DNA of 18,774 nucleotides from Bacteroidales bacterium (GTDB lineage: Bacteria; Bacteroidota; Bacteroidia; Bacteroidales; ML635J-15): assembly GCA_028701945.1 (NCBI GenBank), contig JAQVPT010000028.1:1-18774 (forward strand). Reading direction: 5' to 3'. This document shows positions 1-7,765 of the stretch, piece after piece. Position 1 is the first letter of the stretch. Each line of letters starts with the position of its first letter. Both the position numbers and the translations under genes were made by a program. Under the pieces are notes generated by a model. It was not told where the DNA came from and did not search any database. It saw only the letters and a list, made by a program, of their open reading frames with translations.

Positions 1-617
1 CCAATCACGACTGGCAATAAAACCGAGATATTGAGTTCAGTAACTGCATCTATCATTACAAGTTGATAATTCCCAAGTAATATCAAAACAAAAGATCCGC
101 TAAGACCGGGTAATATCATACTGCATGCTGCAATAACTCCGCATAATACGAGATATATCACAGCATCATTTTCGCTAGCAGGATTTAAAACCGATATCAT
201 AACTGCAACAGTTGTTCCTAGTACAAAAGAAATAATTGTTACTAAGTTCCATTTTGAAATCTGCTTCCCAACAAAATAAACCGATGCTAAAACTAATCCA
301 AAGAAGAAAGCCCAAATATAAACTGGGTAAAATTCAAACATATATTTAAAAACTTTAGCAACACTAATTATCGCCACTCCGACACCGAGAAACAAAGAAA
401 CAAGAAACCAAAAGTCTATATACTCAAGTAATTCTTTGATTTTGAATTTAAAAAGCATCTTTAAAGAATTGATATTAAACGACTTAATAGCGTCAATTAG
501 TCTCTCGAAAATACCGGTAATCAAAGCAATTGTACCACCCGACACTCCAGGAACGACATTTGCTGCTCCCATTCCCATGCCTTTAAAAAACACTATTATT
601 GCTTCTTTTATATTCAT
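1..617 (-). CDS. DUF368 / PopT-type polyprenyl-phosphate translocase (partial, 3' end outside window)
   Basis: I translated the minus strand from the ATG at 617-615. It is open to base 1, giving about 205 residues starting MNIKEAIIVFFKGMGMG. The N-terminal motif AANVVPGVSGGT followed by GIFERLIDAI, and a second half-repeat ILPGLSGSFVLILLGNY, are the paired PG[VL]SG signatures of the DUF368 family. Hydrophobic segments alternate throughout, so it is a polytopic inner-membrane protein. Some DUF368 members (PopT) are known to return undecaprenyl phosphate to the cytoplasmic face for envelope polymer synthesis; that role here is inferred from family. Family members are usually around 300 residues, so roughly a third is missing beyond the window. 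It is divergent from the dehydrogenase at 819. A TAATTTTG box at 657-664 (minus) lies at a suitable distance for its promoter. Confidence 0.87.
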   Translation of the reverse strand, partial: MNIKEAIIVFFKGMGMGAANVVPGVSGGTIALITGIFERLIDAIKSFNINSLKMLFKFKIKELLEYIDFWFLVSLFLGVGVAIISVAKVFKYMFEFYPVYIWAFFFGLVLASVYFVGKQISKWNLVTIISFVLGTTVAVMISVLNPASENDAVIYLVLCGVIAACSMILPGLSGSFVLILLGNYQLVMIDAVTELNISVLLPVVI

Positions 618-656
618 ATTGTTTTTTTTGCGAAAATAGACAATTTAAACTTGATG

Positions 657-664
657 CAAAATTA
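657..664 (-). promoter_or_regulatory. Bacteroidota -7 box for the DUF368 gene
   Basis: On the minus strand the sequence reads TAATTTTG, an exact TAnnTTTG match, about 40 bases upstream of the ATG at 617. No clear -33 TTTG was seen at the expected distance, so the call rests on the -7 box alone. Confidence 0.4.
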
Positions 665-787
665 TAAACTAATATTTTATTAACTGTATTTTTATAAATA
701 TAGTATTACAAAGGCATATAAATATCAAAATCATTAAATAATCAGGATTTTCAATAAGCATATTATTAAAGTTTACATATAAATAAA

Positions 788-795
788 TATCTTTG
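788..795 (+). promoter_or_regulatory. Bacteroidota -7 box for the FAD/Fe-S dehydrogenase
   Basis: TATCTTTG matches TAnnTTTG exactly and lies 23 bases before the ATG at 819, implying a 5' leader of under 20 nt. No convincing -33 element accompanies it. Confidence 0.45.
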
Positions 796-818
796 TACAG
801 ATTATTTTAAACAAGATT

Positions 819-3740
819 ATGGTTGATTTTGAAGTTCTAAGCAAACAGCTAAAAGGCGAATTACATACGGATAAAATACACAAAACACTTTATTCGACAG
901 ACGCATCTGCTTATAAAGAAACTCCTGCTGCAATATGTATTCCTTCAGAAATTGATGATATTTTAAAAACCATAAAATTTGCGAAAACGAATAATCTAAG
1001 CATAATACCTCGAGCAGCCGGCACGTCTTTAGCTGGACAGGTTGTTGGAAATGGAATTGTGGTTGATATTTCGAAAAACTTTACAAAAATAATTGAAATT
1101 AATGCTGCTGAAAAGTGGGTGAAAGTTGAGCCAGGAGTTGTTCTTGACGAACTTAATAAAGAATTAGCAAAGTACGACTTGTTTTTTGGGCCAGAAACAT
1201 CGACATCTAACAGATGCAATATGGCAGGTATGGTCGGAAACAACTCTTGTGGAGCACATTCACTTATTTATGGAAGTACTAGAGACCATCTCTTGGAGTT
1301 AAATTGTATTTTATCAGATGGCTCTGAAGTCGTATTTGGAGAACTTACAAAAGAGGAATTTGAGGAAAAATGTCAACAAGATAATTTAGAAGGAAGTTTA
1401 TATAAGCATATCAATAATCTTTTGTCTGATAAAGAGTTTGTTAAAGAAATTCAAAATGAATATCCGCATCCTGAAATAGAACGCCGAAACACGGGATATG
1501 CATTAGATTTACTTTTAGACAACGGAATTTTTGGCGAATCTGATAAGAAATTTAATTTTTGCAAACTACTTGCTGGTTCAGAGGGAACTTTGGCTTTTAC
1601 TACCGCTATTAAACTAAATCTTGTCAAAAAACCTCCACAAACAAAAGCATTAATGTGTATTCATACAAGAAGTTTAAAGGAAGTTTTTAAAGCAAACCTT
1701 ATCGCATTAAAGCACTCGCCTGTTTCGGTTGAGTTAATGGATAAAAAAGTGTTGGATTTAACAAAAGAGAACATTACTCAAAACAGAAATCGTTTTTTTA
1801 TTGAGGGGGATCCTCAGGCTATTTTAATTGTGGAATGGTTTGCCGAGAATATGGAAATTATTTACCAACATGCTAAAGAACTTGAGAAAGAGCTTAGAGA
1901 AAATGACTTTGGATATTCTTATCCTTTAGTTTTAGGATCAGATATTCCTAAAGTTTGGGAGCTACGCAAAGCTGGACTTGGTGTTCTATCAAATATGCCC
2001 GGCGATGCAAGACCTGTTCCTGTAGTAGAAGACACTGCCGTAAGACCAGAAGATCTGCCAGCCTATATGGAAGATTTCGAACAGCTTATGGCAAAACACA
2101 ATTTGGAATGTGTTTATTATGCTCATATTGGGACAGGCGAACTGCATTTAAGACCAGTTCTTAATCTTAAAAATCCAGAGCACATCATACTTTTTCATAC
2201 AATCGCTTTAGAAACTGCTAAACTCGTAAAAAAATATAGAGGTTCTCTTAGCGGCGAACACGGTGACGGACGTTTAAGAGGAGAATTTATCCCGCTTATG
2301 ACTGGCGACATAATATACAAAAAGTTTGAAGAGCTAAAAAAAGTATGGGATTCTGAAAATGTTTTTAATGCACGTAAAATTACAAACACGCCAAAAATGA
2401 ATACCGGTCTGCGATATGAACCGGGACAAATTACAAAAGAATTTGATACTGTTTTTAATTTTGATAAAACTGGCGGATTTTTGCGAACAGCCGAAAAATG
2501 TAACGGGTCGGGTGATTGTCGCAAATCTCATGTTATTGGGGGCACTCTATGTCCAAGTTTTCAGGCGACAAAAGATGAAAAGCATTCAACAAGAGCAAGA
2601 GCAAATATTTTAAGAGATGTAATTACAAATTCGGACAAGCTTAATCCATTTGATTCCAAAGAAATATATGAAGTTCTTGACTTATGTCTCTTATGTAAAG
2701 CGTGCAAATCTGAATGTCCCTCGGGCGTAGATGTTGCAAAATTAAAAATGGAGTTTTTACAACATTATTACGATGAACACCACATTCCAATACGCTCGAG
2801 AGCTGTCGGTTATTTACCAAGAGTTCATAAAACATTTCGCTCTATTCCGGGGATTACAAACTTTTTTCTCAAAAACAAGCTAAGTTCAGGTGTTGTGAAG
2901 TCGTTGATAAAATTTCATCCCGACCGCAAATTTCCTCCTATGAGCAAAACCAATCTAAAAAGTTGGAGTGATAAAAACCAACAAAAACTACGTTCGGACA
3001 ATCATATCAAAACCATATATCTATTTAACGATGAGTTTACTAATTATTTAGAAAGTGATATTGGTATAAAAACTATTTTACTGTTCACCGCACTGGGTTA
3101 CGAAGTAAAAATCCCTAAAACCGTAGAAAGTGGACGAACATGGCTAAGCAAAGGTTTAATAAAAACAGCGAAAAAAATTGCAAATAAAAACATTGAGCTT
3201 TTAAAAGACATTATCACCGAAGATACTCCTTTAATAGGTATTGAACCATCAGCAATACTGAGTTTTAGAGACGAATATCCAGACCTTGCTTACAAAGAAA
3301 ATTTAGAAAGTGCACGACTTTTAGCTTCAAACACATTTTTATTTGACGAGTTTATTGCTGCCGAAATAGATAAAGGCAATATTAAGTCTGAGAGTTTCAC
3401 AAAAAAAGTTGCAAAAATTAAATTTCATGGACATTGTCAACAAAAAGCACTTATTACCACAAAATATACAAGCAAAATATTAAGTTTTCCAGCAAATTAC
3501 GAGGTTGAAGAAATTCCGAGTGGTTGCTGCGGTATGGCAGGCTCATTTGGATATGAAAAAGAACATTACGACTTATCCATGAAAATTGGTGAGATGGTTT
3601 TATTTCCATCAATACGCAATACAGATAAAGAAACAATTATTGCTGCTGTCGGCACAAGTTGTCGATGTCAAATTGAAGACGGTACTGGAGTAAAAGCCAA
3701 ACATCCACTCGAAATTTTTTATGATGCACTTGAGGTATAA
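819..3740 (+). CDS. FAD-binding and [4Fe-4S] D-2-hydroxyacid dehydrogenase (GlcD-GlcF fusion type)
   Basis: The 973-residue protein joins a flavin half and an iron-sulfur half. The FAD PCMH-type domain (about 35-270) shows PRAAGTSLAGQVVGNG (64-79) and NMAGMVGNNSCGAHS. The FAD-oxidase C-terminal domain (about 275-520) ends in HIGTGELHLRP and SGEHGDGRLRG. Cluster ligands follow: C561, C567 and C578, then CLLCKACKSECP (C623, C626, C629, C633). The tail is a CCG/heterodisulfide-reductase-like domain with HGHCQQKA (870-877) and SGCCGMAGSFG (901-911). Relatives oxidise D-lactate, glycolate or D-2-hydroxyglutarate and pass electrons to quinone or a flavoprotein; the substrate cannot be told from sequence. 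Length fits the fused YdiJ-like family. A position where many CCG domains carry Cys reads EPSA here (809-812), which may be normal for this subgroup. It appears monocistronic. Confidence 0.92.
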   Translation: MVDFEVLSKQLKGELHTDKIHKTLYSTDASAYKETPAAICIPSEIDDILKTIKFAKTNNLSIIPRAAGTSLAGQVVGNGIVVDISKNFTKIIEINAAEKWVKVEPGVVLDELNKELAKYDLFFGPETSTSNRCNMAGMVGNNSCGAHSLIYGSTRDHLLELNCILSDGSEVVFGELTKEEFEEKCQQDNLEGSLYKHINNLLSDKEFVKEIQNEYPHPEIERRNTGYALDLLLDNGIFGESDKKFNFCKLLAGSEGTLAFTTAIKLNLVKKPPQTKALMCIHTRSLKEVFKANLIALKHSPVSVELMDKKVLDLTKENITQNRNRFFIEGDPQAILIVEWFAENMEIIYQHAKELEKELRENDFGYSYPLVLGSDIPKVWELRKAGLGVLSNMPGDARPVPVVEDTAVRPEDLPAYMEDFEQLMAKHNLECVYYAHIGTGELHLRPVLNLKNPEHIILFHTIALETAKLVKKYRGSLSGEHGDGRLRGEFIPLMTGDIIYKKFEELKKVWDSENVFNARKITNTPKMNTGLRYEPGQITKEFDTVFNFDKTGGFLRTAEKCNGSGDCRKSHVIGGTLCPSFQATKDEKHSTRARANILRDVITNSDKLNPFDSKEIYEVLDLCLLCKACKSECPSGVDVAKLKMEFLQHYYDEHHIPIRSRAVGYLPRVHKTFRSIPGITNFFLKNKLSSGVVKSLIKFHPDRKFPPMSKTNLKSWSDKNQQKLRSDNHIKTIYLFNDEFTNYLESDIGIKTILLFTALGYEVKIPKTVESGRTWLSKGLIKTAKKIANKNIELLKDIITEDTPLIGIEPSAILSFRDEYPDLAYKENLESARLLASNTFLFDEFIAAEIDKGNIKSESFTKKVAKIKFHGHCQQKALITTKYTSKILSFPANYEVEEIPSGCCGMAGSFGYEKEHYDLSMKIGEMVLFPSIRNTDKETIIAAVGTSCRCQIEDGTGVKAKHPLEIFYDALEV

Positions 3741-3895
3741 AACTAGAAATTTTATAACTTTCATCCAAACACTACATGTCAAGGTTTTACAAATTACAAA
3801 AATATTTTTCTGCTCAATAAAATGCGTTTGTCAGTAAGATAACAAACAAATATCTAATTACAGTACAATAAAAATTCAAATCATATTTGTTTTAC

Positions 3896-3903
3896 TATTT
3901 TTG
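3896..3903 (+). promoter_or_regulatory. Bacteroidota -7 box for the nitroreductase-like gene
   Basis: TATTTTTG fits TAnnTTTG and ends 23 bases before the ATG at 3927, the same distance seen for the gene at 819. The matching spacing is the main support. Confidence 0.4.
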
Positions 3904-3926
3904 CGATTATTTCTATATATATTATT

Positions 3927-4757
3927 ATGTTATCATTTGCCGAAGCAATAAAAGTAAGAAGATCAATCAGGAATTATGACCAAAAACCATTGGAAGATAA
4001 TCTTCTTTTAAAAATAAATTTGCTTCTTCAAAGTCCAACTAAAGGACCTTTTGGCAATACTCCACGTTTTATATTAATCGAAAAGCCCGAAGCACGCAAG
4101 AAAGAAAAAGTAAAACTTGGAACTTATGGATTTATTAGTAATGCTGCATATTTTATTGGTGGCTGTGTCGAGAAGTTCGAGTTCTCTGAAGTTGATTATG
4201 GATATTCATTAGAAAGAATTATTATAGAGCTTACACGTCTTGAGCTTGGCACATGCTGGATTGGAGGCACTTTTAAAAGAAAAGATTACGAAATATTACT
4301 AAAAACAACCCAAACAGAAACTATTCCGTGTATTAGTCCTGTTGGCTATAAAGCTAAGAAAAAATCATTGCGAGAAAGACTAGGATTAACACTTACGGAC
4401 GGTAGCAAACGTAACCCATTTGAGATGCACTTTTTTGAAAATAATCTTGAAAATCCAATGTCTTTTAATCCTGAAGACAAATATCATCAGGCACTTGAGT
4501 TAGTTCGTAGAGCCCCCTCGGCAGTAAACAAACAACCATGGAGAGTTATTAAAAAAGATAATAAGTACCATTTTTTTCTATTGAGAGATAAAAATGTCGG
4601 AAATACTAAAAACACTGATTTACAAAAAGTAGATTTGGGTATTGCATTAGCCCACTTTAAACTCGGCTTCGAAGAGCAATTCTTAAATGGAAAATGGCAT
4701 ATTAAAAATCCTGAGTTGTGCGAACTAGAGTATATAATAAGCTGGATAGCTGAATAA
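3927..4757 (+). CDS. nitroreductase family protein, TM1586-like
   Basis: The 276-residue protein begins with the FMN-binding nitroreductase signature FAEAIKVRRSIRNYDQKPL (residues 4-22). It continues with SPTKGPFGNTPRFILIE and ERIIIELTRLELGTCWIGGTF, where canonical nitroreductases contact FMN and the dimer partner. A second half repeats the theme with ALELVRRAPSAVNKQPWRVI (about 190-209), which corresponds to the S-x-x-N-x-Q-P-W FMN loop. This double arrangement, with FMN-loop-like motifs in both halves, is what I recall for the TM1586-type nitroreductase group (Pfam TM1586_NiRdase). The expected role is NAD(P)H-dependent reduction by a soluble flavoprotein with unknown substrate. It stands alone: 186 bases separate it from the upstream gene, with its own -7 box. 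Confidence 0.82.
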   Translation: MLSFAEAIKVRRSIRNYDQKPLEDNLLLKINLLLQSPTKGPFGNTPRFILIEKPEARKKEKVKLGTYGFISNAAYFIGGCVEKFEFSEVDYGYSLERIIIELTRLELGTCWIGGTFKRKDYEILLKTTQTETIPCISPVGYKAKKKSLRERLGLTLTDGSKRNPFEMHFFENNLENPMSFNPEDKYHQALELVRRAPSAVNKQPWRVIKKDNKYHFFLLRDKNVGNTKNTDLQKVDLGIALAHFKLGFEEQFLNGKWHIKNPELCELEYIISWIAE

Positions 4758-4818
4758 AATTACGCACAAAAGCTTTAAAAAATTATTAATGAATACTCGA
4801 TATTTTACCTAAATTATT

Positions 4819-4826
4819 TATCTTTG
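4819..4826 (+). promoter_or_regulatory. Bacteroidota -7 box with no protein gene downstream
   Basis: TATCTTTG is the same octamer found before the gene at 819. No plus-strand reading frame of note follows; instead there is a hairpin-rich segment (4864-4971). This makes it a plausible promoter for a non-coding RNA starting near 4833. Confidence 0.4.
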
Positions 4827-4832
4827 CAGTGC

Positions 4833-5186
4833 AATTAAAGAAACTTTTATTTATAAATCAATTAAATTTATTTCGGTGATTTTGATACCAAATTGGTATA
4901 AGAGGAAAGAATCCTGACTCGCTCAGATTTACAATCCGAATATTGCGGATAGTGTAATTCCAATATTTTTTAACTTTCTATCCACGTTTTTGAAGAATAA
5001 TTAATTTTGTGGTTGTGTTTTGTGGTCTTTACTGACGTTTACATTACCTCAAATTTATTAGCAGAAATGAGATTTGTTTTGTTTTAGTCGGCAATGTATA
5101 GTCAAAATTCTACTATAAATTTAAGGCTAATCTTTAAATCAGGGAATTTCAGCCAGAATACTTGCAGAGCCATCTCAATAAATTTA
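4833..5186 (+). ncRNA. candidate structured RNA (possible orphan riboswitch-like element)
   Basis: No protein gene fits 4758-5211, but the plus strand shows strong potential structure. TACCAA/TTGGTA form a tight stem near 4886-4898. TTACA-ATCCG (4929-4938) pairs with CGGAT (4946-4950) and TGTAA (4953-4957) across a two-base bulge. A six-T run follows at 4966-4971, which could end a transcript of about 140 nt. Alternatively, the ends of a longer element pair: 4863-4872 is a perfect 10-bp complement of 5177-5186. Just inside that 3' arm, AGCCAGAATACTTGC (5151-5165) resembles the conserved 3' box of cobalamin riboswitches. However, the canonical P4 region is not recognisable, the length exceeds the usual roughly 200 nt, and no same-strand gene lies downstream. 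Either an sRNA, a decayed riboswitch or chance is possible. Confidence 0.3.
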
Positions 5187-5211
5187 GGTATAACGTGAAG
5201 TAATCATTAAA

Positions 5212-6228
5212 TTATTTATCATAAATTTGTAAATATTCTGTGACATTTCTTTCCCAAGTATATTCTTGCGCATATTTAACTGCATCTAATTTAAACTCAA
5301 TATCATTTTGATATTTTAGAATTGCTTTTTCAATTGTAGTTTTTATTGTATTCTCATCAAAATCTTTAAAAATAAAAGTAAAACCTCCACCAACTTCTGG
5401 CATTACAGTTTTGTCGGATGTAACAACTGGCACAGCATTTTGCATAGCCTCAATTACCGGCAATCCAAATCCTTCATACAATGATGGAAATAAAAATGCT
5501 TTGCAATTACGATAATACCAAGTTTTTTCTTGTTCGCTAATAATTCCTGGAAACAAAATCTGTTCTTCTAAGTTCTCTTTTTTGGCGAGTTTTTTAAGCT
5601 CTTTATAGTATGATCCTTTTGCATCTCCTGCAATTATCAATTTATAATCAGGAAAGTGTTTCATCACTGGAATAAGAACATGAAAATTTTTCTTTGGCTT
5701 AAATACTCCAATAGTAAAAAAGAATTTTTCTGAATATATTTCAGGCTTTTGTTCTGATGATGATGTGTTTACGCCATTAAAAATTACACTTGTTTTATCT
5801 CTATGATACTTTAAGTTATCTAATGCAACTTTTTTTGAAAATTCTGAGATAAAAGCCAATTTGTCAGCTCTATTAACAAGGTTTTGGAGCTTTTTTAATC
5901 TATTTGCAGCTTTTCTGTCATTTTTTTCACCAAGAAAATTCAAATCGTGTATTGTAATAAGAAGTTTTGTATCATCGTCAGGTAATATTACTGGTTCCTG
6001 ATGAATACAATGCCAAAGGTCAAACTTGTTTCTTGCTGCTGCGATAGTTTTTGATGTGTAATAATTAATTTTATCACCAAAGAACCCGACATATTCGTTC
6101 GGCAGCAGATAATTTAACTCAAGATTTGTTTCTACTTCACTTAGCGTCTTGCCAAAGTTTAAAGCAACCTGCCCCAATCCACAGTTAAGATTTGACAATT
6201 TATTGAGATCTATGAGAATTTTCTTCAT
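5212..6228 (-). CDS. GT4-family glycosyltransferase
   Basis: From the ATG at 6228 the protein is 338 residues. An in-frame ATG at 6249 is less likely, because it would sit almost on the predicted transcription start; MKKILIDLNKLSNLNCGLGQ is also a natural N-terminus. The GT-B N-terminal half carries ITIHDLNFLG (91-100). The C-terminal half carries the nucleotide-sugar binding region with GVFKPKKNFHVLIP (174-187), LIIAGDAKGSYYKEL and the retaining GT4 E-x7-E motif EGFGLPVIE (252-260), followed by PVVTSDKTVMPEVGGG. It should transfer an activated sugar, possibly mannose, to an envelope glycan or lipid at the inner face of the membrane. No polysaccharide cluster surrounds it, so it appears to be a stand-alone gene; donor and acceptor are unknown. 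Confidence 0.88.
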   Translation of the reverse strand: MKKILIDLNKLSNLNCGLGQVALNFGKTLSEVETNLELNYLLPNEYVGFFGDKINYYTSKTIAAARNKFDLWHCIHQEPVILPDDDTKLLITIHDLNFLGEKNDRKAANRLKKLQNLVNRADKLAFISEFSKKVALDNLKYHRDKTSVIFNGVNTSSSEQKPEIYSEKFFFTIGVFKPKKNFHVLIPVMKHFPDYKLIIAGDAKGSYYKELKKLAKKENLEEQILFPGIISEQEKTWYYRNCKAFLFPSLYEGFGLPVIEAMQNAVPVVTSDKTVMPEVGGGFTFIFKDFDENTIKTTIEKAILKYQNDIEFKLDAVKYAQEYTWERNVTEYLQIYDK

Positions 6229-6256
6229 TATTCTTTGACATTCATGCAAAACTTTT

Positions 6257-6273
6257 CAAAAATAACAAAAATA
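6257..6273 (-). promoter_or_regulatory. tandem -7 boxes upstream of the glycosyltransferase
   Basis: Two minus-strand TATTTTTG octamers, at 6266-6273 and 6257-6264, fit TAnnTTTG. They lie 29 to 45 bases upstream of the ATG at 6228 and favour that start over 6249. The tract is AT-rich, so one of the two may be chance. Confidence 0.35.
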
Positions 6274-6327
6274 TTCTTTAGTTTAGTTTATCTTTTGAAA
6301 AAGGTTTTGATTTTTTTAATCTTACAT

Positions 6328-6625
6328 TCAACTAGCAAATGCAACTTTTTTATTTGCAGATTTATGAAATATATTCTTAGGGTTATCATAATTTAAATTC
6401 TTTCTTGGTCTTCGATTTATTTTGTACTGTATCTGCCTGATTTCATTGGCGTTTTTTTGATTAAAGATTGACTTCTTGGGAATATATTATCTTACTAGCT
6501 TATTGGTACACTCACTTAATTCTCTTTCCCAAGAAGAATACGGGTGTGCAAAAAAGAATTCTGCGATTAGTTTTCCAGATATTTTTTATGTTCTGCGTAA
6601 ACAGCGTTTTCAGGTTATGTTTCTG
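6328..6625 (-). pseudogene. IS30-family transposase remnant (3' end only)
   Basis: Reading the minus strand gives a recognisable IS30 C-terminus broken across frames. VYAEHKKYLEN appears first, then after a frame change AEFFFAHPYSSWERELSE, an in-frame TAA inside a region expected to read LIRQYFPK, then IPKKSIFNQKNANEIRQIQY and KINRRPRKNLNYDNPKNIFH, ending at a TGA (6328-6330). IS30 transposases typically show FAHPY.SWERG..ENTNG..RQYFPK and a final NxRPRK.L.Y.TP..VF. Here the catalytic-Glu segment is corrupted (SECTNK in place of SENTNG), so the gene is dead. The front part of the transposase is missing, and terminal inverted repeats were not identified. The remnant abuts the glycosyltransferase promoter and shows past insertion here. 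Confidence 0.75.
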
Positions 6626-6676
6626 TTTAAAAATTCCCCACAAAATATTACTCTATTTCGGTCTGCCAATTTGCGG

Positions 6677-6831
6677 TAACGGTTGCGGCTATGTGGAGTG
6701 TGGAATAGGAATAGAAATTATTTTTTCAAAGTTCCCACGAAGCCATCAGCCAGCTGGCTGATGGGGGTGTTCGGAAGCGTTTTGCACGAACGGTTACAGG
6801 TGAATTTTCATATTACACATAGGTGCTGTTA
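6677..6831. repeat. long inverted-arm element with central perfect palindrome (attC-like geometry)
   Basis: Outer arms TAAC(GGT)TGCGGCTATGTG at 6677-6695 and CACATAGGTGCTGTTA at 6816-6831 are imperfect inverted repeats, including a perfect 7-bp CTATGTG/CACATAG and terminal TAAC/GTTA. Almost exactly midway lies a perfect 22-bp palindrome (6743-6764), built of CCATCAGCCAG and its complement. The segment is noticeably richer in G+C than its surroundings and has no credible gene. The layout (TAAC...GTTA ends, complementary arms, structured centre) recalls integron attC recombination sites, but the core sequences do not fit the RYYYAAC/GTTRRRY consensus and no integrase is seen. Confidence 0.5.
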
Positions 6832-6970
6832 GCGGTTCGTTGTTTTTCTGCCGAGACAATTTATTATCCAGTCAAAAAAATATTTGTCGGCGATCCTTAA
6901 TTTTTATGTTGCGATGATTGTATTTTCGTTTGTAGTCGTTAAGTATTTCTTCTCTTTAATGGCTTCTTTT

Positions 6971-7354
6971 TTATAAAGGCATTAAATAATTTCCTTTTAC
7001 ATCTTTCTTAAACTGTTCTATTTCATTAATAGAAAACTCTTTAATAGTTTTCATTTTCTTTTCTATTTTTAATACTTTGTAGTCTTCAGGAATATGATTA
7101 TTAAATTTTAACCCTAAGAAATTAGAATATCCGCCTTGCATTGGTTCAATATCTACAGAAAATATATTTTCAACAGGTAATATTTGCTCATACTTTCCTG
7201 CGCCTTTATGTATAAATAATTTTACAGTGTCGTTTCGGTTATTTAACATAATAATATTATAGTGTTTGGGTTCAGATTGTGTCTCTGAAATTGCACAAGA
7301 ATTTAATTCGAGAAGAAGGGGAATAAGAATAATAGATAAAATAAGTTTTTTCAT
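6971..7354 (-). CDS. small predicted lipoprotein, function unknown
   Basis: Using the ATG at 7354 gives 127 residues beginning MKKLILSIILIPLLLELNSC, a lysine-rich start, hydrophobic core and lipobox with Cys20 as the lipidated residue. The frame can be extended upstream to 7426, but the added 24 residues would bury the signal peptide, so 7354 is preferred. The mature part is about 107 residues, with alternating charged and beta-prone segments (YNIIMLNNRNDTVKLFIH, DYKVLKIEKKMKTIKEF) and no motif I recognise. It probably sits on the periplasmic face of a membrane. It is a single gene lying between the inverted-arm element at 6677-6831 and a region (7440-7550) that shares repeats with it, which suggests a transferred cassette. 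Confidence 0.65.
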   Translation of the reverse strand: MKKLILSIILIPLLLELNSCAISETQSEPKHYNIIMLNNRNDTVKLFIHKGAGKYEQILPVENIFSVDIEPMQGGYSNFLGLKFNNHIPEDYKVLKIEKKMKTIKEFSINEIEQFKKDVKGNYLMPL

Positions 7355-7439
7355 TTTGATATTTTTTATTGTTCTGATATGTCTTTTCAAAGTAGCTCCG
7401 TTTGATAAGTGGTAGCTGGTCTCCACTTTTTTTGTCTAC

Positions 7440-7560
7440 GGAACAAGCGTCTCGTTATGTTGAACGATTGTCAGTCTGCATATGATTTTCAACTTTTGCT
7501 GCCCGACGACAAATTGATTACTGTGTCTTCCTACAATGACCGCTAACTATCTTACATCCA
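7440..7560. repeat. intergenic repeat sharing two motifs with 6828-6868
   Basis: CTGCCCGACGACAAATTGAT (near 7499-7518) is a direct, imperfect copy of CTGCCGAGACAATTTATTA (near 6849-6867). ACCGCTAAC (about 7541-7549) is the inverted copy of GTTAGCGGT (6828-6836). Together they bracket the lipoprotein gene. The rest of 7355-7765 holds no gene that I can support; it is very AT-rich beyond 7560. Confidence 0.45.
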
Positions 7561-7765
7561 CACTTAAATCATACAATTTTTCTCAAAATTACTTTAAAAT
7601 ATGAATATTCATACATATTTGTGATATGTTTTTGCATTATTTTAGAATTATAGTAAATAGTTTTATAATTCTTGTAAAAGTAGTAATTACGAATTTAATT
7701 CTAAAGTTGAATCAATCATTCAATGCAATGTTTAATATATTAAAACCCTTTTTTGTTTCAAAAAC

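Noticed and set aside
3736..3756. TATAAAA/TTTTATA hairpin at the stop codon of the FAD/Fe-S gene as a terminator
   Set aside because: The stem is only A-T pairs with no T-run after it; too weak to support in an AT-rich genome.
4882..4925. Resemblance of GAGGAAAG (4902-4909) to the RNase P RNA signature
   Set aside because: Only the first eight bases fit; the following conserved bases and the rest of the RNase P core are absent.
6468..6761. Plus-strand frames of 97 and 67 residues, hydrophobic and Cys-rich
   Set aside because: They lie antisense to the IS30 transposase remnant, and the translation has no recognisable pattern; the minus strand explains the sequence better.
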